Part shown: in pieces, positions 1 to 5,944 of the stretch
Layout of the letters: each line of letters begins with the position of its first letter
Numbering within the stretch: the stretch's first letter is position 1
NCBI GenBank assembly: GCA_012798055.1
Contig: JAAZOA010000284.1
Location: 1 to 8,596 of the forward strand
DNA from: Syntrophomonadaceae bacterium
Lineage (GTDB): Bacteria > Bacillota > Syntrophomonadia > Syntrophomonadales > Syntrophomonadaceae
Reading direction: 5' to 3'
Length of the DNA stretch: 8,596 nt
Notes under the pieces: generated by a model
Databases searched by the model: none
Told to the model about the DNA's origin: nothing
Seen by the model: the letters and a program-made list of their open reading frames with translations, nothing else
Made by a program: the position numbers and the translations under genes

Positions 1-187
1 CAGATAAATATTCGTCGAAAAACTTCTCTTTGACTACCTCAACCAGGGCAGTTTTTTCCTGTCCTTTGATCAAATAAGCATTATAGGTAGTCCCCTGCTC
101 AGTAGTCATGATTATATCGAACACTTTTAGATCCGGATCCTGGACTCCTACCAGGAGTACATCCGGTTTGATCTGTACGGCCTGCAT
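1..187 (-). CDS. fprA: FprA-type flavodiiron protein, N-terminal fragment
   Basis: Partial gene; 62 N-terminal residues are visible before the left edge. The protein starts MQAVQIKPDVLLVGVQD and continues through a GTTYNAYLI segment into VALVEVV-like strands. This is the characteristic N-terminus of the metallo-beta-lactamase domain of A-type flavoproteins (ROO/FprA). Family members reduce O2 to water or NO to N2O at a di-iron site, using FMN and electrons from rubredoxin or NADH systems, in the cytoplasm. The iron ligands (HxExD motif) and the flavodoxin domain lie outside the window, so intactness cannot be judged. The ATG at 187-185 is preceded by AGGAGGG at 193-199, which fixes the start. 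It is divergent from the hydrogenase operon across about 420 bp, which suggests a role in protecting the O2-sensitive [FeFe] enzyme. An unrelated metallo-beta-lactamase-fold flavoprotein is the only alternative I see. Confidence 0.85.
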   Translation of the reverse strand, partial: MQAVQIKPDVLLVGVQDPDLKVFDIIMTTEQGTTYNAYLIKGQEKTALVEVVKEKFFDEYLS

Positions 188-192
188 AATAT

Positions 193-199
193 CCCTCCT
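193..199 (-). promoter_or_regulatory. Ribosome binding site of the flavodiiron gene
   Basis: On the minus strand the sequence AGGAGGG lies 5 nt before the ATG at 187. It is a near-perfect Shine-Dalgarno match and decides the start of a gene that is otherwise visible only as a fragment. Confidence 0.85.
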
Positions 200-232
200 A
201 GTCCCTCGGTCAATTTAGCGAATCCTACCTCA

Positions 233-261
233 ATGATAAATTTTTGTGGTATCCAAAACAA
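233..261 (-). promoter_or_regulatory. Candidate promoter for the flavodiiron gene
   Basis: Reading the minus strand, TTGTTT (261-256) and TATCAT (238-233) are separated by exactly 17 bp. Each matches the housekeeping sigma consensus at four or five of six positions. The predicted transcript would start near 226, leaving a leader of about 40 nt before the ATG at 187. This is consensus matching only. No operator-like dyad was found over it. Confidence 0.5.
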
Positions 262-439
262 GTTAGGGGCAACAATATGGAACCCAGTGCCCTTGTCACC
301 CCCATATTATTTAAACGCCGGCTATGTATACAGAATACAACAGCCGCGCGAATTATGCACTTCAATTCAATCCCTATTTTTAGGAATTTACAACGACCAA
401 TGCAATACAAAATATTTTCCCTGCGAGTACCAAAATCTA
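262..439. other. AT-rich intergenic stretch with no recognised feature
   Basis: This is the middle of the divergent region between the flavodiiron gene and hydC. Short open frames occur on both strands, but none has a Shine-Dalgarno sequence or recognisable protein character. I saw no convincing hairpin-plus-T-run, tRNA or riboswitch-like structure here. It probably only spaces the two promoters. Confidence 0.5.
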
Positions 440-468
440 TTGTAATCGTTATATAATTCACATAGAAT
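440..468 (+). promoter_or_regulatory. Candidate promoter of the hydCBA operon
   Basis: TTGTAA (440-445) and TAGAAT (463-468) are separated by 17 bp, and each matches the sigma-A consensus at five of six positions. Transcription would start near 475, giving a long leader of about 134 nt before hydC. A perfect inverted repeat covers the -10 box, so repression at this promoter is plausible. No other pair upstream of hydC is as good; the TATA-rich stretches at 514-519 and 559-564 lack a good -35 at the right distance. Confidence 0.55.
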
Positions 469-471
469 TAT
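453..471. promoter_or_regulatory. Perfect 7-bp inverted repeat over the hyd -10 box, operator candidate
   Basis: ATAATTC (453-459) and GAATTAT (465-471) are exact reverse complements separated by 5 bp (ACATA). The right arm overlaps the TAGAAT -10 hexamer. The geometry suits a homodimeric repressor. It does not match the Rex consensus (TTGTGAA-type half sites) or the 7-1-7 PerR/Fur boxes as I know them, so I assign no regulator. AT-rich arms can arise by chance. Confidence 0.4.
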
Positions 472-516
472 GGTAATGTGCTAGGAGTATGTTTCTACCC
501 TCGCCGTATTAGATAT

Positions 517-585
517 ATAGCGGATTTGCAGCCATTATCAGGCAGCTCGGGGTAGTAATATAAATAGCGGATTTACCTGTTATCA
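517..585 (+). repeat. Two-copy direct repeat in the hyd leader
   Basis: The 11-mer ATAGCGGATTT occurs at 517-527 and again at 564-574, exactly 47 bp apart. Each copy is preceded by a TATA-rich run. Each is followed 7 or 5 nt later by TTATCA (535-540 and 580-585), so the units are about 24 and 22 nt. They lie between the candidate promoter and the hydC Shine-Dalgarno sequence. They could be tandem activator or repressor sites, alternative -10 regions, or a leader RNA element. Confidence 0.6.
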
Positions 586-608
586 AGAGAGAAAGGAGGG
601 ATATTGGA

Positions 609-1052
609 ATGAATTACCAGGAGATTCTAGCCAAATACGCCAATGTACCAGGGGGGATGATTGAAGCTTTCCATGCGATTCAGGACGAACTGAGTTACCT
701 GCCGGAGGAAGCTATCATCGAAGCTGCCAAGCTGTTTGGCAAACCCGTCTCCCAAGCTTACGGCGTGGCCAGTTTTTACTCCATGTTCTCAGTCAAAGCC
801 CGCGGCAAGAACGTGATCCGTATTTGTGAAAGCGCCCCTTGCCATATAGCCGGGGCTGCTGAGGTTGTATCTGCCCTGGAGAATGAGCTGGGAATAAAGA
901 TCGGCAACAGCACCGCTGATGGCCGCTTTGCCCTGGAATTTACAGAGTGTGTGGGTCAGTGTCAGGCTACTCCCGTAATAACCGTTAATGGCAAACCTTA
1001 CTTCGATGTGACTCCAGCCAAGGTAGCTGGAATAATCGCTGAATACAAATAG
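609..1052 (+). CDS. hydC: [FeFe]-hydrogenase subunit HydC, NuoE-like [2Fe-2S] protein
   Basis: 147 residues, homologous to the 24-kDa subunit of complex I (NuoE) and to HydC of multimeric [FeFe]-hydrogenases. Residues 1-65 form the N-terminal helical part, with the family segment around QAYGVASFYSMF. The remainder is thioredoxin-like and carries the four [2Fe-2S] ligands C73 and C78 (ICESAPC) plus C114 and C118 (ECVGQC). The protein sits beside the FMN subunit HydB and takes part in electron flow from NADH; it is cytoplasmic. The start is well supported: GAAAGGAGGG at 591-600 precedes the ATG by 8 nt. It is the first gene of hydCBA, 58 nt before hydB. The length is slightly below the usual 155-165 residues, but all ligands are present. 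An isolated formate dehydrogenase gamma-like subunit is the alternative; the neighbours argue against it. Confidence 0.93.
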   Translation: MNYQEILAKYANVPGGMIEAFHAIQDELSYLPEEAIIEAAKLFGKPVSQAYGVASFYSMFSVKARGKNVIRICESAPCHIAGAAEVVSALENELGIKIGNSTADGRFALEFTECVGQCQATPVITVNGKPYFDVTPAKVAGIIAEYK

Positions 1053-1080
1053 GCAGCCTATGCCTTGATTCGAAACAAAA

Positions 1081-1094
1081 CCTGATTTATCAGG
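1081..1094 (+). repeat. 14-bp near-palindrome abutting the hydB ribosome binding site
   Basis: CCTGAT (1081-1086) and ATCAGG (1089-1094) are perfect inverted arms around TT, giving a small 5-6 bp hairpin in RNA. It ends directly against the AAAGGAGG Shine-Dalgarno sequence (1095-1102) of hydB. No T-run follows, so it is not a terminator. It may tune hydB translation or mRNA stability, or be a protein site. Its right arm shares TTATCAGG with 535-542 in the leader repeat. Confidence 0.45.
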
Positions 1095-1110
1095 AAAGGA
1101 GGACATAGTA

Positions 1111-2334
1111 ATGGCCGAGGAAATGCGCATTGTTCTGCGTAATTACGGGAAGATCGATCCACTTAAGATAGACGATTACCTGGCTGCGGGTGGGTATAAA
1201 TCCCTCGAAAAAGCTCGCACGATGAGTCAGACCGATCTCATCAACGAAGTCAAAGCTTCCAACCTTAGAGGCCGCGGCGGTGCCGGATTCAATTGCGGCA
1301 TGAAGTGGAATTTCGCCTATCAGGCGGCTGCCGACCAGAAGTATGTTATCTGTAACGCTGATGAGGGTGAGCCGGGCACATATAAAGACCGCCTCATCAT
1401 GGAAGGGGATCCCCAGTCTCTACTTGAGGGTATGGCCATTTGCGGATATGCTATCGGCGCCAACAAAGGCTTTATCTACTGCCGCGGCGAGTATCCTTCC
1501 GTTGCCAAGATCCTTAAAGAAGCAATCGCTCAAGCCACCGCCAAGGGAGTTTTAGGCGACTTCACCATCGAAGTGCGTATGGGCGCCGGGGCCTATGTAT
1601 GCGGTGAAGAAACCGCCCTAATCGAATCCATAGAGGGTAAACGGGGTGAACCCCGGATCAAACCGCCCTTCCCGCCGGTTATAGGGCTCTGGGGCAAACC
1701 CACCATTGTCAACAACGTGGAAACTTTTGCCAACATTCCAGCTATCGTGGAAAAAGGCGCTGCCTGGTATGCAGCTATCGGCACCCCATCTTATCCGGGC
1801 ACCAAAATCGTAACCTTGACCGGCGATGTGGTCAACCGGACCTTCTTTGAAGTCCCGACCGATACCACCATCCGCGATGTCATCTTCCAGTTCGGCGGCG
1901 GAATCGCCGGCGGCAAGGAATTTAAAGCGGTCCAGATCGGTGGAACCTCCGGAGCATTTATCCCCGCTTCCCAACTGGATACTCCTATCGGTTTCGACGC
2001 CATGAGCGCCATCGGAGCGGCATTGGGTTCAGGTGCGATATTTGTCATGGATGCCAGCCGGGACATGGTCGACGTATGCACCCGTATCGCCAAATTCTTC
2101 GAACATGAATCCTGCGGTAAATGCGCCCCCTGCCGGGAAGGCACCATGCGCACCCATGAACTGATGGAAAAGATCAATGCTGGCAAGGGCTCATCTGCAG
2201 ATATCGCACTGTTGGACAGAGTAGGCCGGGTTATGTCCTATTCTTGCCTGTGTGGTTTGGGACAGGCTGCGCCGTCCCCGGTGCTGAGCACGATCAAGCA
2301 CTTCTCCGCCGACTATAACGCCAAATTGATGTAG
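1111..2334 (+). CDS. hydB: [FeFe]-hydrogenase subunit HydB, NuoF-like NADH/FMN subunit, short form
   Basis: 407 residues, homologous to NuoF (51-kDa subunit). It binds FMN and oxidises NADH, passing electrons via a [4Fe-4S] cluster to HydA. Visible motifs: the glycine-rich LRGRGGAGF (52-60) and NADEGEPGTYKDR (82-94) for NADH/FMN, GAGAYVCGEETAL (158-170), a SLBB-type region around 230-290, and cluster ligands C335, C338 and C341 (SCGKCAPC) plus C381. The protein stops soon after C381. It lacks both the C-terminal 2x[4Fe-4S] ferredoxin module and the N-terminal [2Fe-2S] module of bifurcating HydB proteins such as that of Thermotoga (over 600 residues). This short form matches what is reported for Syntrophomonas wolfei Hyd1, an NADH-dependent, ferredoxin-independent enzyme. 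AAAGGAGG at 1095-1102, 8 nt before the ATG, supports the start. hydA follows after 24 nt. Confidence 0.93.
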   Translation: MAEEMRIVLRNYGKIDPLKIDDYLAAGGYKSLEKARTMSQTDLINEVKASNLRGRGGAGFNCGMKWNFAYQAAADQKYVICNADEGEPGTYKDRLIMEGDPQSLLEGMAICGYAIGANKGFIYCRGEYPSVAKILKEAIAQATAKGVLGDFTIEVRMGAGAYVCGEETALIESIEGKRGEPRIKPPFPPVIGLWGKPTIVNNVETFANIPAIVEKGAAWYAAIGTPSYPGTKIVTLTGDVVNRTFFEVPTDTTIRDVIFQFGGGIAGGKEFKAVQIGGTSGAFIPASQLDTPIGFDAMSAIGAALGSGAIFVMDASRDMVDVCTRIAKFFEHESCGKCAPCREGTMRTHELMEKINAGKGSSADIALLDRVGRVMSYSCLCGLGQAAPSPVLSTIKHFSADYNAKLM

Positions 2335-2358
2335 GAAAGAGTAAAAGGAGTGAAATAA

Positions 2359-4083
2359 ATGGTTAACGTAACTGTAGACGGAATCAAAGTTTCCGTTCCT
2401 GATAACTCCACCATCCTACAGGCAGCTGAAGCGGTCGGTATCAATGTCCCCACCCTGTGTTATCATCCTGACCAATCCGTAAAAGCTAACTGTAGGGTTT
2501 GCGTCTGCGAAGTTGAAGGCAACCGGCTGCTGCAGGCCGCCTGTTCCCAGCCCGTTTTCGAGGGCATGGTGGTTAAAACCCGCACCCCCAAAGTAATCGA
2601 AGCCCGCAAGACCATTTTGGAGATGATCCTGGCCCACCATCCCCAGGATTGTTTGAATTGTCTCCGCAATGAAAACTGCGAATTGCAGAGCCTGGCAGCA
2701 GAATATTTCATCCGCGACAATCCCTTTGAACTGAAAGTCAGGGGCTTAGCTAAAGACCTGTCAACTCCCTCTTTATTCCGGGATCCGGACAAATGTGTGC
2801 TTTGTCGGCGCTGCATTGAAGCTTGTTCCGTTATTCAGACCGTAGATGCCCTGGGCATTGAAAACCGCGGCAACCATGCCATGGTTGTACCGAGCTTGGG
2901 TAAAAACCTGAGCGACAGCCCCTGTATCATGTGTGGCCAGTGTATCCACGCCTGTCCGGTGGGAGCTATTGGTGAAGTGGAAGAGATCGACAAACTGCTG
3001 GCTGCCATCGCCGATCCTAACAAGGTAGTAGTCACCCAAATCGCTCCTGCAGTCCGCCTCGCGGTAAGTGAAGAAGTCGGCCTCTTAACCGGCGATTTAC
3101 CAATGGAGGTGTTCGTAGCCGGTCTTAAACAAGTAGGTTTCGACCACGTGCTGCACACCAACTTCACCGCCGACCTGACTATTATGGAAGAAGGCAACGA
3201 ATTGTTGAGCAGGCTCCAGAATGGCGGCAAACTGCCCATGTTCACCTCCTGCAGCCCCGGCTGGATAAACTTTGCCGAAACCTTCTACCCTGACCTCCTG
3301 GATAATTTGTCCACCTGCAAATCACCCCAGCAGATGTTCGGCGCGCTGGTGAAAACCTACTGGGCTGAAAAAATGAATATCCCCGCCGAAAATATATACT
3401 CGGTTTCGATCATGCCCTGCGTTGCCAAAAAATTTGAGGCTGCTCGCCCCGAAATGAATGCCAGCGGCTATCGGGATGTGGATTTGGTCTTGACCACCCG
3501 TGAAGTAGGACGCTTGTTCCGCATGAGCGGCATCGATTTCAAGAAATTGCCAGCACAGCCCTTCTCCCCCTGGATGAGCGAATACACTGGGGCGGCAGTT
3601 ATCTTTGGCGCCACCGGCGGAGTTATGGAAGCCGCTCTTCGCACCGTTTATGAAGTGGTCATGGAAGAAACCCTGGGCGATTTAAATTTCACCTTCGCCC
3701 GTGGTTTTGAGGGCATCAAGGAAGCGGAAGTCGATCTCAAAGGTACTAAAGTCAAGGTGGCTATTGCCCATGGACTGGGACACGCCAGACAACTTATGGA
3801 TCAGGTTAGGGCAGGCCAGTCGCCTTATCATTTCATTGAGATTATGGCCTGCCCGGGCGGCTGCATCGGCGGCGGCGGACAGCCTATCACCAAGCGCAAT
3901 GCCAAGCGCCTGGAGCGTATTGAGGCCATATATGAAGAGGACCAGGCCATGGAGGCACGTAAATCGCATATCAATAAAGAAGTACAGGCCTTATATGCCG
4001 AATATCTGGAGAAACCACTGGGACATAAATCCCACGAACTGCTGCATACCCACTACCATGATAAACACAAGAAATTCCTGTAG
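2359..4083 (+). CDS. hydA: [FeFe]-hydrogenase catalytic subunit HydA
   Basis: 574 residues, cytoplasmic, reducing protons to H2 (or the reverse). Modules in order: N-terminal [2Fe-2S] domain (C34, C45, C48, C62); His-ligated [4Fe-4S] (H94, C98, C101, C107); 2x[4Fe-4S] ferredoxin domain (C146, C149, C152, C156 and C189, C192, C195, C199); H-cluster domain with L1 TSCSPGW (296-302), L2 MPCVAKKFE (352-360) and L3 EIMACPGGCIGGGGQP (494-509); then a small-subunit-like tail (about 512-574). This is the M3 architecture, the same length as Clostridium pasteurianum CpI. The proton-path residues of CpI have counterparts here (C298, E278, S318, E281). Odd point: L1 has Ser299 where CpI has the ligand Cys300. 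AAAAGGAG at 2343-2350, 8 nt before the ATG, fixes the start. It is the last gene of the operon, followed by a strong terminator. The HydEFG maturases are not in the window. Confidence 0.96.
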   Translation: MVNVTVDGIKVSVPDNSTILQAAEAVGINVPTLCYHPDQSVKANCRVCVCEVEGNRLLQAACSQPVFEGMVVKTRTPKVIEARKTILEMILAHHPQDCLNCLRNENCELQSLAAEYFIRDNPFELKVRGLAKDLSTPSLFRDPDKCVLCRRCIEACSVIQTVDALGIENRGNHAMVVPSLGKNLSDSPCIMCGQCIHACPVGAIGEVEEIDKLLAAIADPNKVVVTQIAPAVRLAVSEEVGLLTGDLPMEVFVAGLKQVGFDHVLHTNFTADLTIMEEGNELLSRLQNGGKLPMFTSCSPGWINFAETFYPDLLDNLSTCKSPQQMFGALVKTYWAEKMNIPAENIYSVSIMPCVAKKFEAARPEMNASGYRDVDLVLTTREVGRLFRMSGIDFKKLPAQPFSPWMSEYTGAAVIFGATGGVMEAALRTVYEVVMEETLGDLNFTFARGFEGIKEAEVDLKGTKVKVAIAHGLGHARQLMDQVRAGQSPYHFIEIMACPGGCIGGGGQPITKRNAKRLERIEAIYEEDQAMEARKSHINKEVQALYAEYLEKPLGHKSHELLHTHYHDKHKKFL

Positions 4084-4108
4084 GTTTTTATCTAGCTTAA
4101 ACTAGTTG

Positions 4109-4143
4109 AAAAGCCTGCCCGGAATTATCGGGCAGGCTTTTTC
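4109..4143 (+). terminator. Rho-independent terminator of hydCBA
   Basis: AAAAGCCTGCCCG (4109-4121) pairs perfectly with CGGGCAGGCTTTT (4129-4141), a 13-bp GC-rich stem with a 7-nt loop (GAATTAT). The 3' arm runs into a T tract ending at 4142. It lies 26 nt after the hydA stop, so the operon ends here and the next gene pair is a separate unit. The 5' A-run could also allow weak termination from the other strand. Confidence 0.93.
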
Positions 4144-4167
4144 ATGCCCACAAGGGCAGAGCAGACC

Positions 4168-4197
4168 TTGCCAGCCCCATATGCTCTGAGCCATAAT
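4168..4197 (+). promoter_or_regulatory. Candidate promoter of the PIG-L deacetylase-glycosyltransferase pair
   Basis: TTGCCA (4168-4173) and CATAAT (4192-4197) each match the sigma-A hexamers at five of six positions with an 18-bp spacer. The start point would fall near 4204, about 24 nt before the ATG at 4228. A weak inverted repeat (CAGAGCA 4157-4163, TGCTCTG 4182-4188) straddles the -35 region. The position just after the hyd terminator makes a promoter here expected. Confidence 0.5.
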
Positions 4198-4227
4198 AAA
4201 TAAGAGTTATGACTTGAGGAGATAGAG

Positions 4228-4890
4228 ATGGAAAAAGTGATGGTATTCGCGCCTCACCCAGATGATGACATGATCGGCTGCGGCGGCAGCATGGCTCACC
4301 ATGTCCGCCAGGGGGACCAGGTTTCCATTGTCTACATGACTTCCGGAGAAGCCGGTAGCATTGATTGCCAGCCAGGTGTACTGGCTGCCTGCCGAGAAGA
4401 TGAAGCCATGCGGGCGGCCGCTGGCCTGCAAATTGAGGACCTGATTTTCCTGCGCTATCCCGATGGGGGCCTGGAATTTACACCCAAGCACCTTGATGCC
4501 CTGGTGTCCATAATCCGCACCCGGCAGCCTGACCGAATTTACCTGCCCCACTCCGGGGACTCAGTCTCGGACCACGAGGCTACCCATCGGTTGGTCATGG
4601 AAGCCATCCGCCGCGCTGCAGGACCATGGCACCCGCAATGCGGTCCTGCACCCTGGCGTGTTGCTACTATCCTTGGCTATGAGGTCTGGACTCCTTTGGG
4701 CACGATTGGCAGTGTCCAGGACATAAGCCCATATATATCACTAAAGCTGCAAGCCTTGCAGGCCCACCGCAGCCAGCTGAGATCGCTACCTTATGATCAG
4801 GCTATAGCAGGCCTGAACCGCTACCGGGGCATCATGACTGGCCAAGGAGATTACTGCGAGTGTTTTCAGCTTATCCGGGCTCGGCTATAG
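4228..4890 (+). CDS. PIG-L/LmbE-family deacetylase
   Basis: 220 residues. Family members are zinc-dependent hydrolases that remove acetyl groups from GlcNAc conjugates (PIG-L, MshB, BshB). The N-terminal motif PHPDDD (9-14) supplies metal ligand H10 and ligand or base residues D12 and D13. HSGDSVSDHEATH (108-120) holds the third ligand, probably H117, aligned to the HPDH motif of MshB. The C-terminal part (150-215), with YEVWTPLG, a helix rich in KLQALQAHRSQL and GLNRYRGIMTGQG, is typical of the common COG2120 branch. No signal peptide or membrane segment is seen. TGAGGAG at 4215-4221 precedes the ATG by 6 nt. A glycosyltransferase gene starts 13 nt after its stop, so the two are almost surely co-transcribed and may act on one glycoconjugate or small-molecule glycoside. 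The substrate cannot be read from the sequence. Confidence 0.9.
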   Translation: MEKVMVFAPHPDDDMIGCGGSMAHHVRQGDQVSIVYMTSGEAGSIDCQPGVLAACREDEAMRAAAGLQIEDLIFLRYPDGGLEFTPKHLDALVSIIRTRQPDRIYLPHSGDSVSDHEATHRLVMEAIRRAAGPWHPQCGPAPWRVATILGYEVWTPLGTIGSVQDISPYISLKLQALQAHRSQLRSLPYDQAIAGLNRYRGIMTGQGDYCECFQLIRARL

Positions 4891-4903
4891 CTCAAGGTGT
4901 GAC

Positions 4904-5944
4904 ATGGAATCAACGCGGCTCAAGATATTGATGCTCACCCCCTACTCCAGCGTTCAGCGCGGCAATAGCCTTACGACTTCCCGCTTGCAGCATTTTCTCA
5001 GTGGCGCGGATTACCATATCGACCGGCTGTCTTTGGAAAACCGCAACTGGGAAAATGAATTAAGGGAGATCTTGTTCCGGCATAGTTATGATCTGGTACA
5101 TGGCTTTCATGCCCGTTTTTTGGGGCAGGCGCTCCATCAGGCACCGGCTTTGTCTGCCATCCCCATCATCCTCACTACCACTGGAACCGATATTAACTGT
5201 GATCTATACGGCTACTACCGCAATGTGGTCATAAGTGCCCTTGAACTGTCTCGAAAAATCGTGATATTCAATGACGATTTTCGTCTGCCCCTTGAGCAAG
5301 TCAGTCCGATTTGGTCCTCTAAACTGGTCACTATACCCCAGGGCATTTTCCTGGAGACAGGACCCAAGCCAACCCGCCAGGAATTCGGTTTGGAAGAAGG
5401 AGACTGCGTTTTTCTCCTGCCCAGCGGTTTGAGGCCGATAAAAAATATCGAATTAGCAATTGACGCTCTGCAAATACTGCACCAGGCTGACCCCCGGATC
5501 CGATTGCTGATAATCGGCGCCGTTTTGGATGAGCATTACGCAGCCTGGATACTGGATAGGATCCAAGGCCGAGATTGGCCAAGATATGTGGGTGAGGTAG
5601 TTCATCAGGATATGCTGGGTCTTTTGGACCTGGGTGATGTGGTATTAAACACTTCTCATTCCGAAGGACAGCCCCAGGCTGCACTGGAGGCTATGAGTTT
5701 GGGCAAACCATGTATTTTGACGGCTGTACCTGGCAACCTGAATATCATCCAAGAAGGCCAGGAAGGTTATTATGTACGGGACAAAAATGAACTGGCCCGG
5801 GCTGCCCAAAATCTGCTGGATGATCCGGTTTTGCGCCAACAGATGGGCCAAAATGCCCGCCTTCTGGTGGAACAGAAATTCTCCCTAAACCAGGAATTGG
5901 AGGCATATAGGAAGTTGTACCTGCAGACTGCCGCTCACCCATAA
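4904..5944 (+). CDS. GT4-type glycosyltransferase, resembling the SenB/TIGR04348 branch
   Basis: 346 residues with a GT-B fold. The first Rossmann domain (about 7-150) starts KILMLTPYSSVQRGNSLTTSRL, and the second (about 165-340) carries the sugar-nucleotide site. Visible donor-site signatures are PSGLRPIKN (173-181) and the E-x7-E motif, E254 and E262 (SEGQPQAALEAM). The segments RGNSLTTSRL (19-28), DLVHGFHA (63-70) and TTTGTDINCDL (91-101) resemble, from memory, the TIGR04348 family that includes selenosugar synthase SenB. It lacks the usual N-terminus of BshA. No transmembrane helix is evident. A modest AAGGTG at 4894-4899 precedes the ATG, 13 nt after the deacetylase stop. Its last 60 nt overlap the DUF2628 gene on the other strand. 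The donor and acceptor are unknown; membership of GT4 is much safer than the SenB comparison. Confidence 0.88.
   Translation: MESTRLKILMLTPYSSVQRGNSLTTSRLQHFLSGADYHIDRLSLENRNWENELREILFRHSYDLVHGFHARFLGQALHQAPALSAIPIILTTTGTDINCDLYGYYRNVVISALELSRKIVIFNDDFRLPLEQVSPIWSSKLVTIPQGIFLETGPKPTRQEFGLEEGDCVFLLPSGLRPIKNIELAIDALQILHQADPRIRLLIIGAVLDEHYAAWILDRIQGRDWPRYVGEVVHQDMLGLLDLGDVVLNTSHSEGQPQAALEAMSLGKPCILTAVPGNLNIIQEGQEGYYVRDKNELARAAQNLLDDPVLRQQMGQNARLLVEQKFSLNQELEAYRKLYLQTAAHP

Noticed and set aside
225..461. Short open frames on both strands (about 70-78 codons) in the divergent region
   Set aside because: They have no Shine-Dalgarno sequence and no recognisable protein character. They overlap one another and the candidate promoters.
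440..471. Rex operator at the hyd promoter
   Set aside because: Rex control of NADH-linked hydrogenase genes would be logical, but no TTGTGAA-N4-TTCACAA or TTGTTAA-N4-TTAACAA match is present; only isolated half-like fragments (TTGTAA, TTCACA) occur at the wrong spacing.
1791..2186. Long antisense open frames opposite hydB and hydA
   Set aside because: They are shadows of strongly conserved genes on the plus strand and have no ribosome binding sites or family features.
4157..4188. CAGAGCA/TGCTCTG inverted repeat as an operator or hairpin
   Set aside because: Seven-bp arms with an 18-nt loop and no flanking support; kept only as a remark under the promoter.
5844..5857. GGGC-6-GCCC hairpin as a terminator for the minus-strand operon
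   Set aside because: The stem is only 4 bp and no T-run follows on the minus strand. It lies within the glycosyltransferase coding sequence.
4904..5944. BshA (bacillithiol glycosyltransferase) as the identity of the GT4 gene
   Set aside because: The N-terminus lacks the expected GGSGVVATELG-like segment and instead has RGNSLTTSRL and TGTD motifs. No bshC is nearby.
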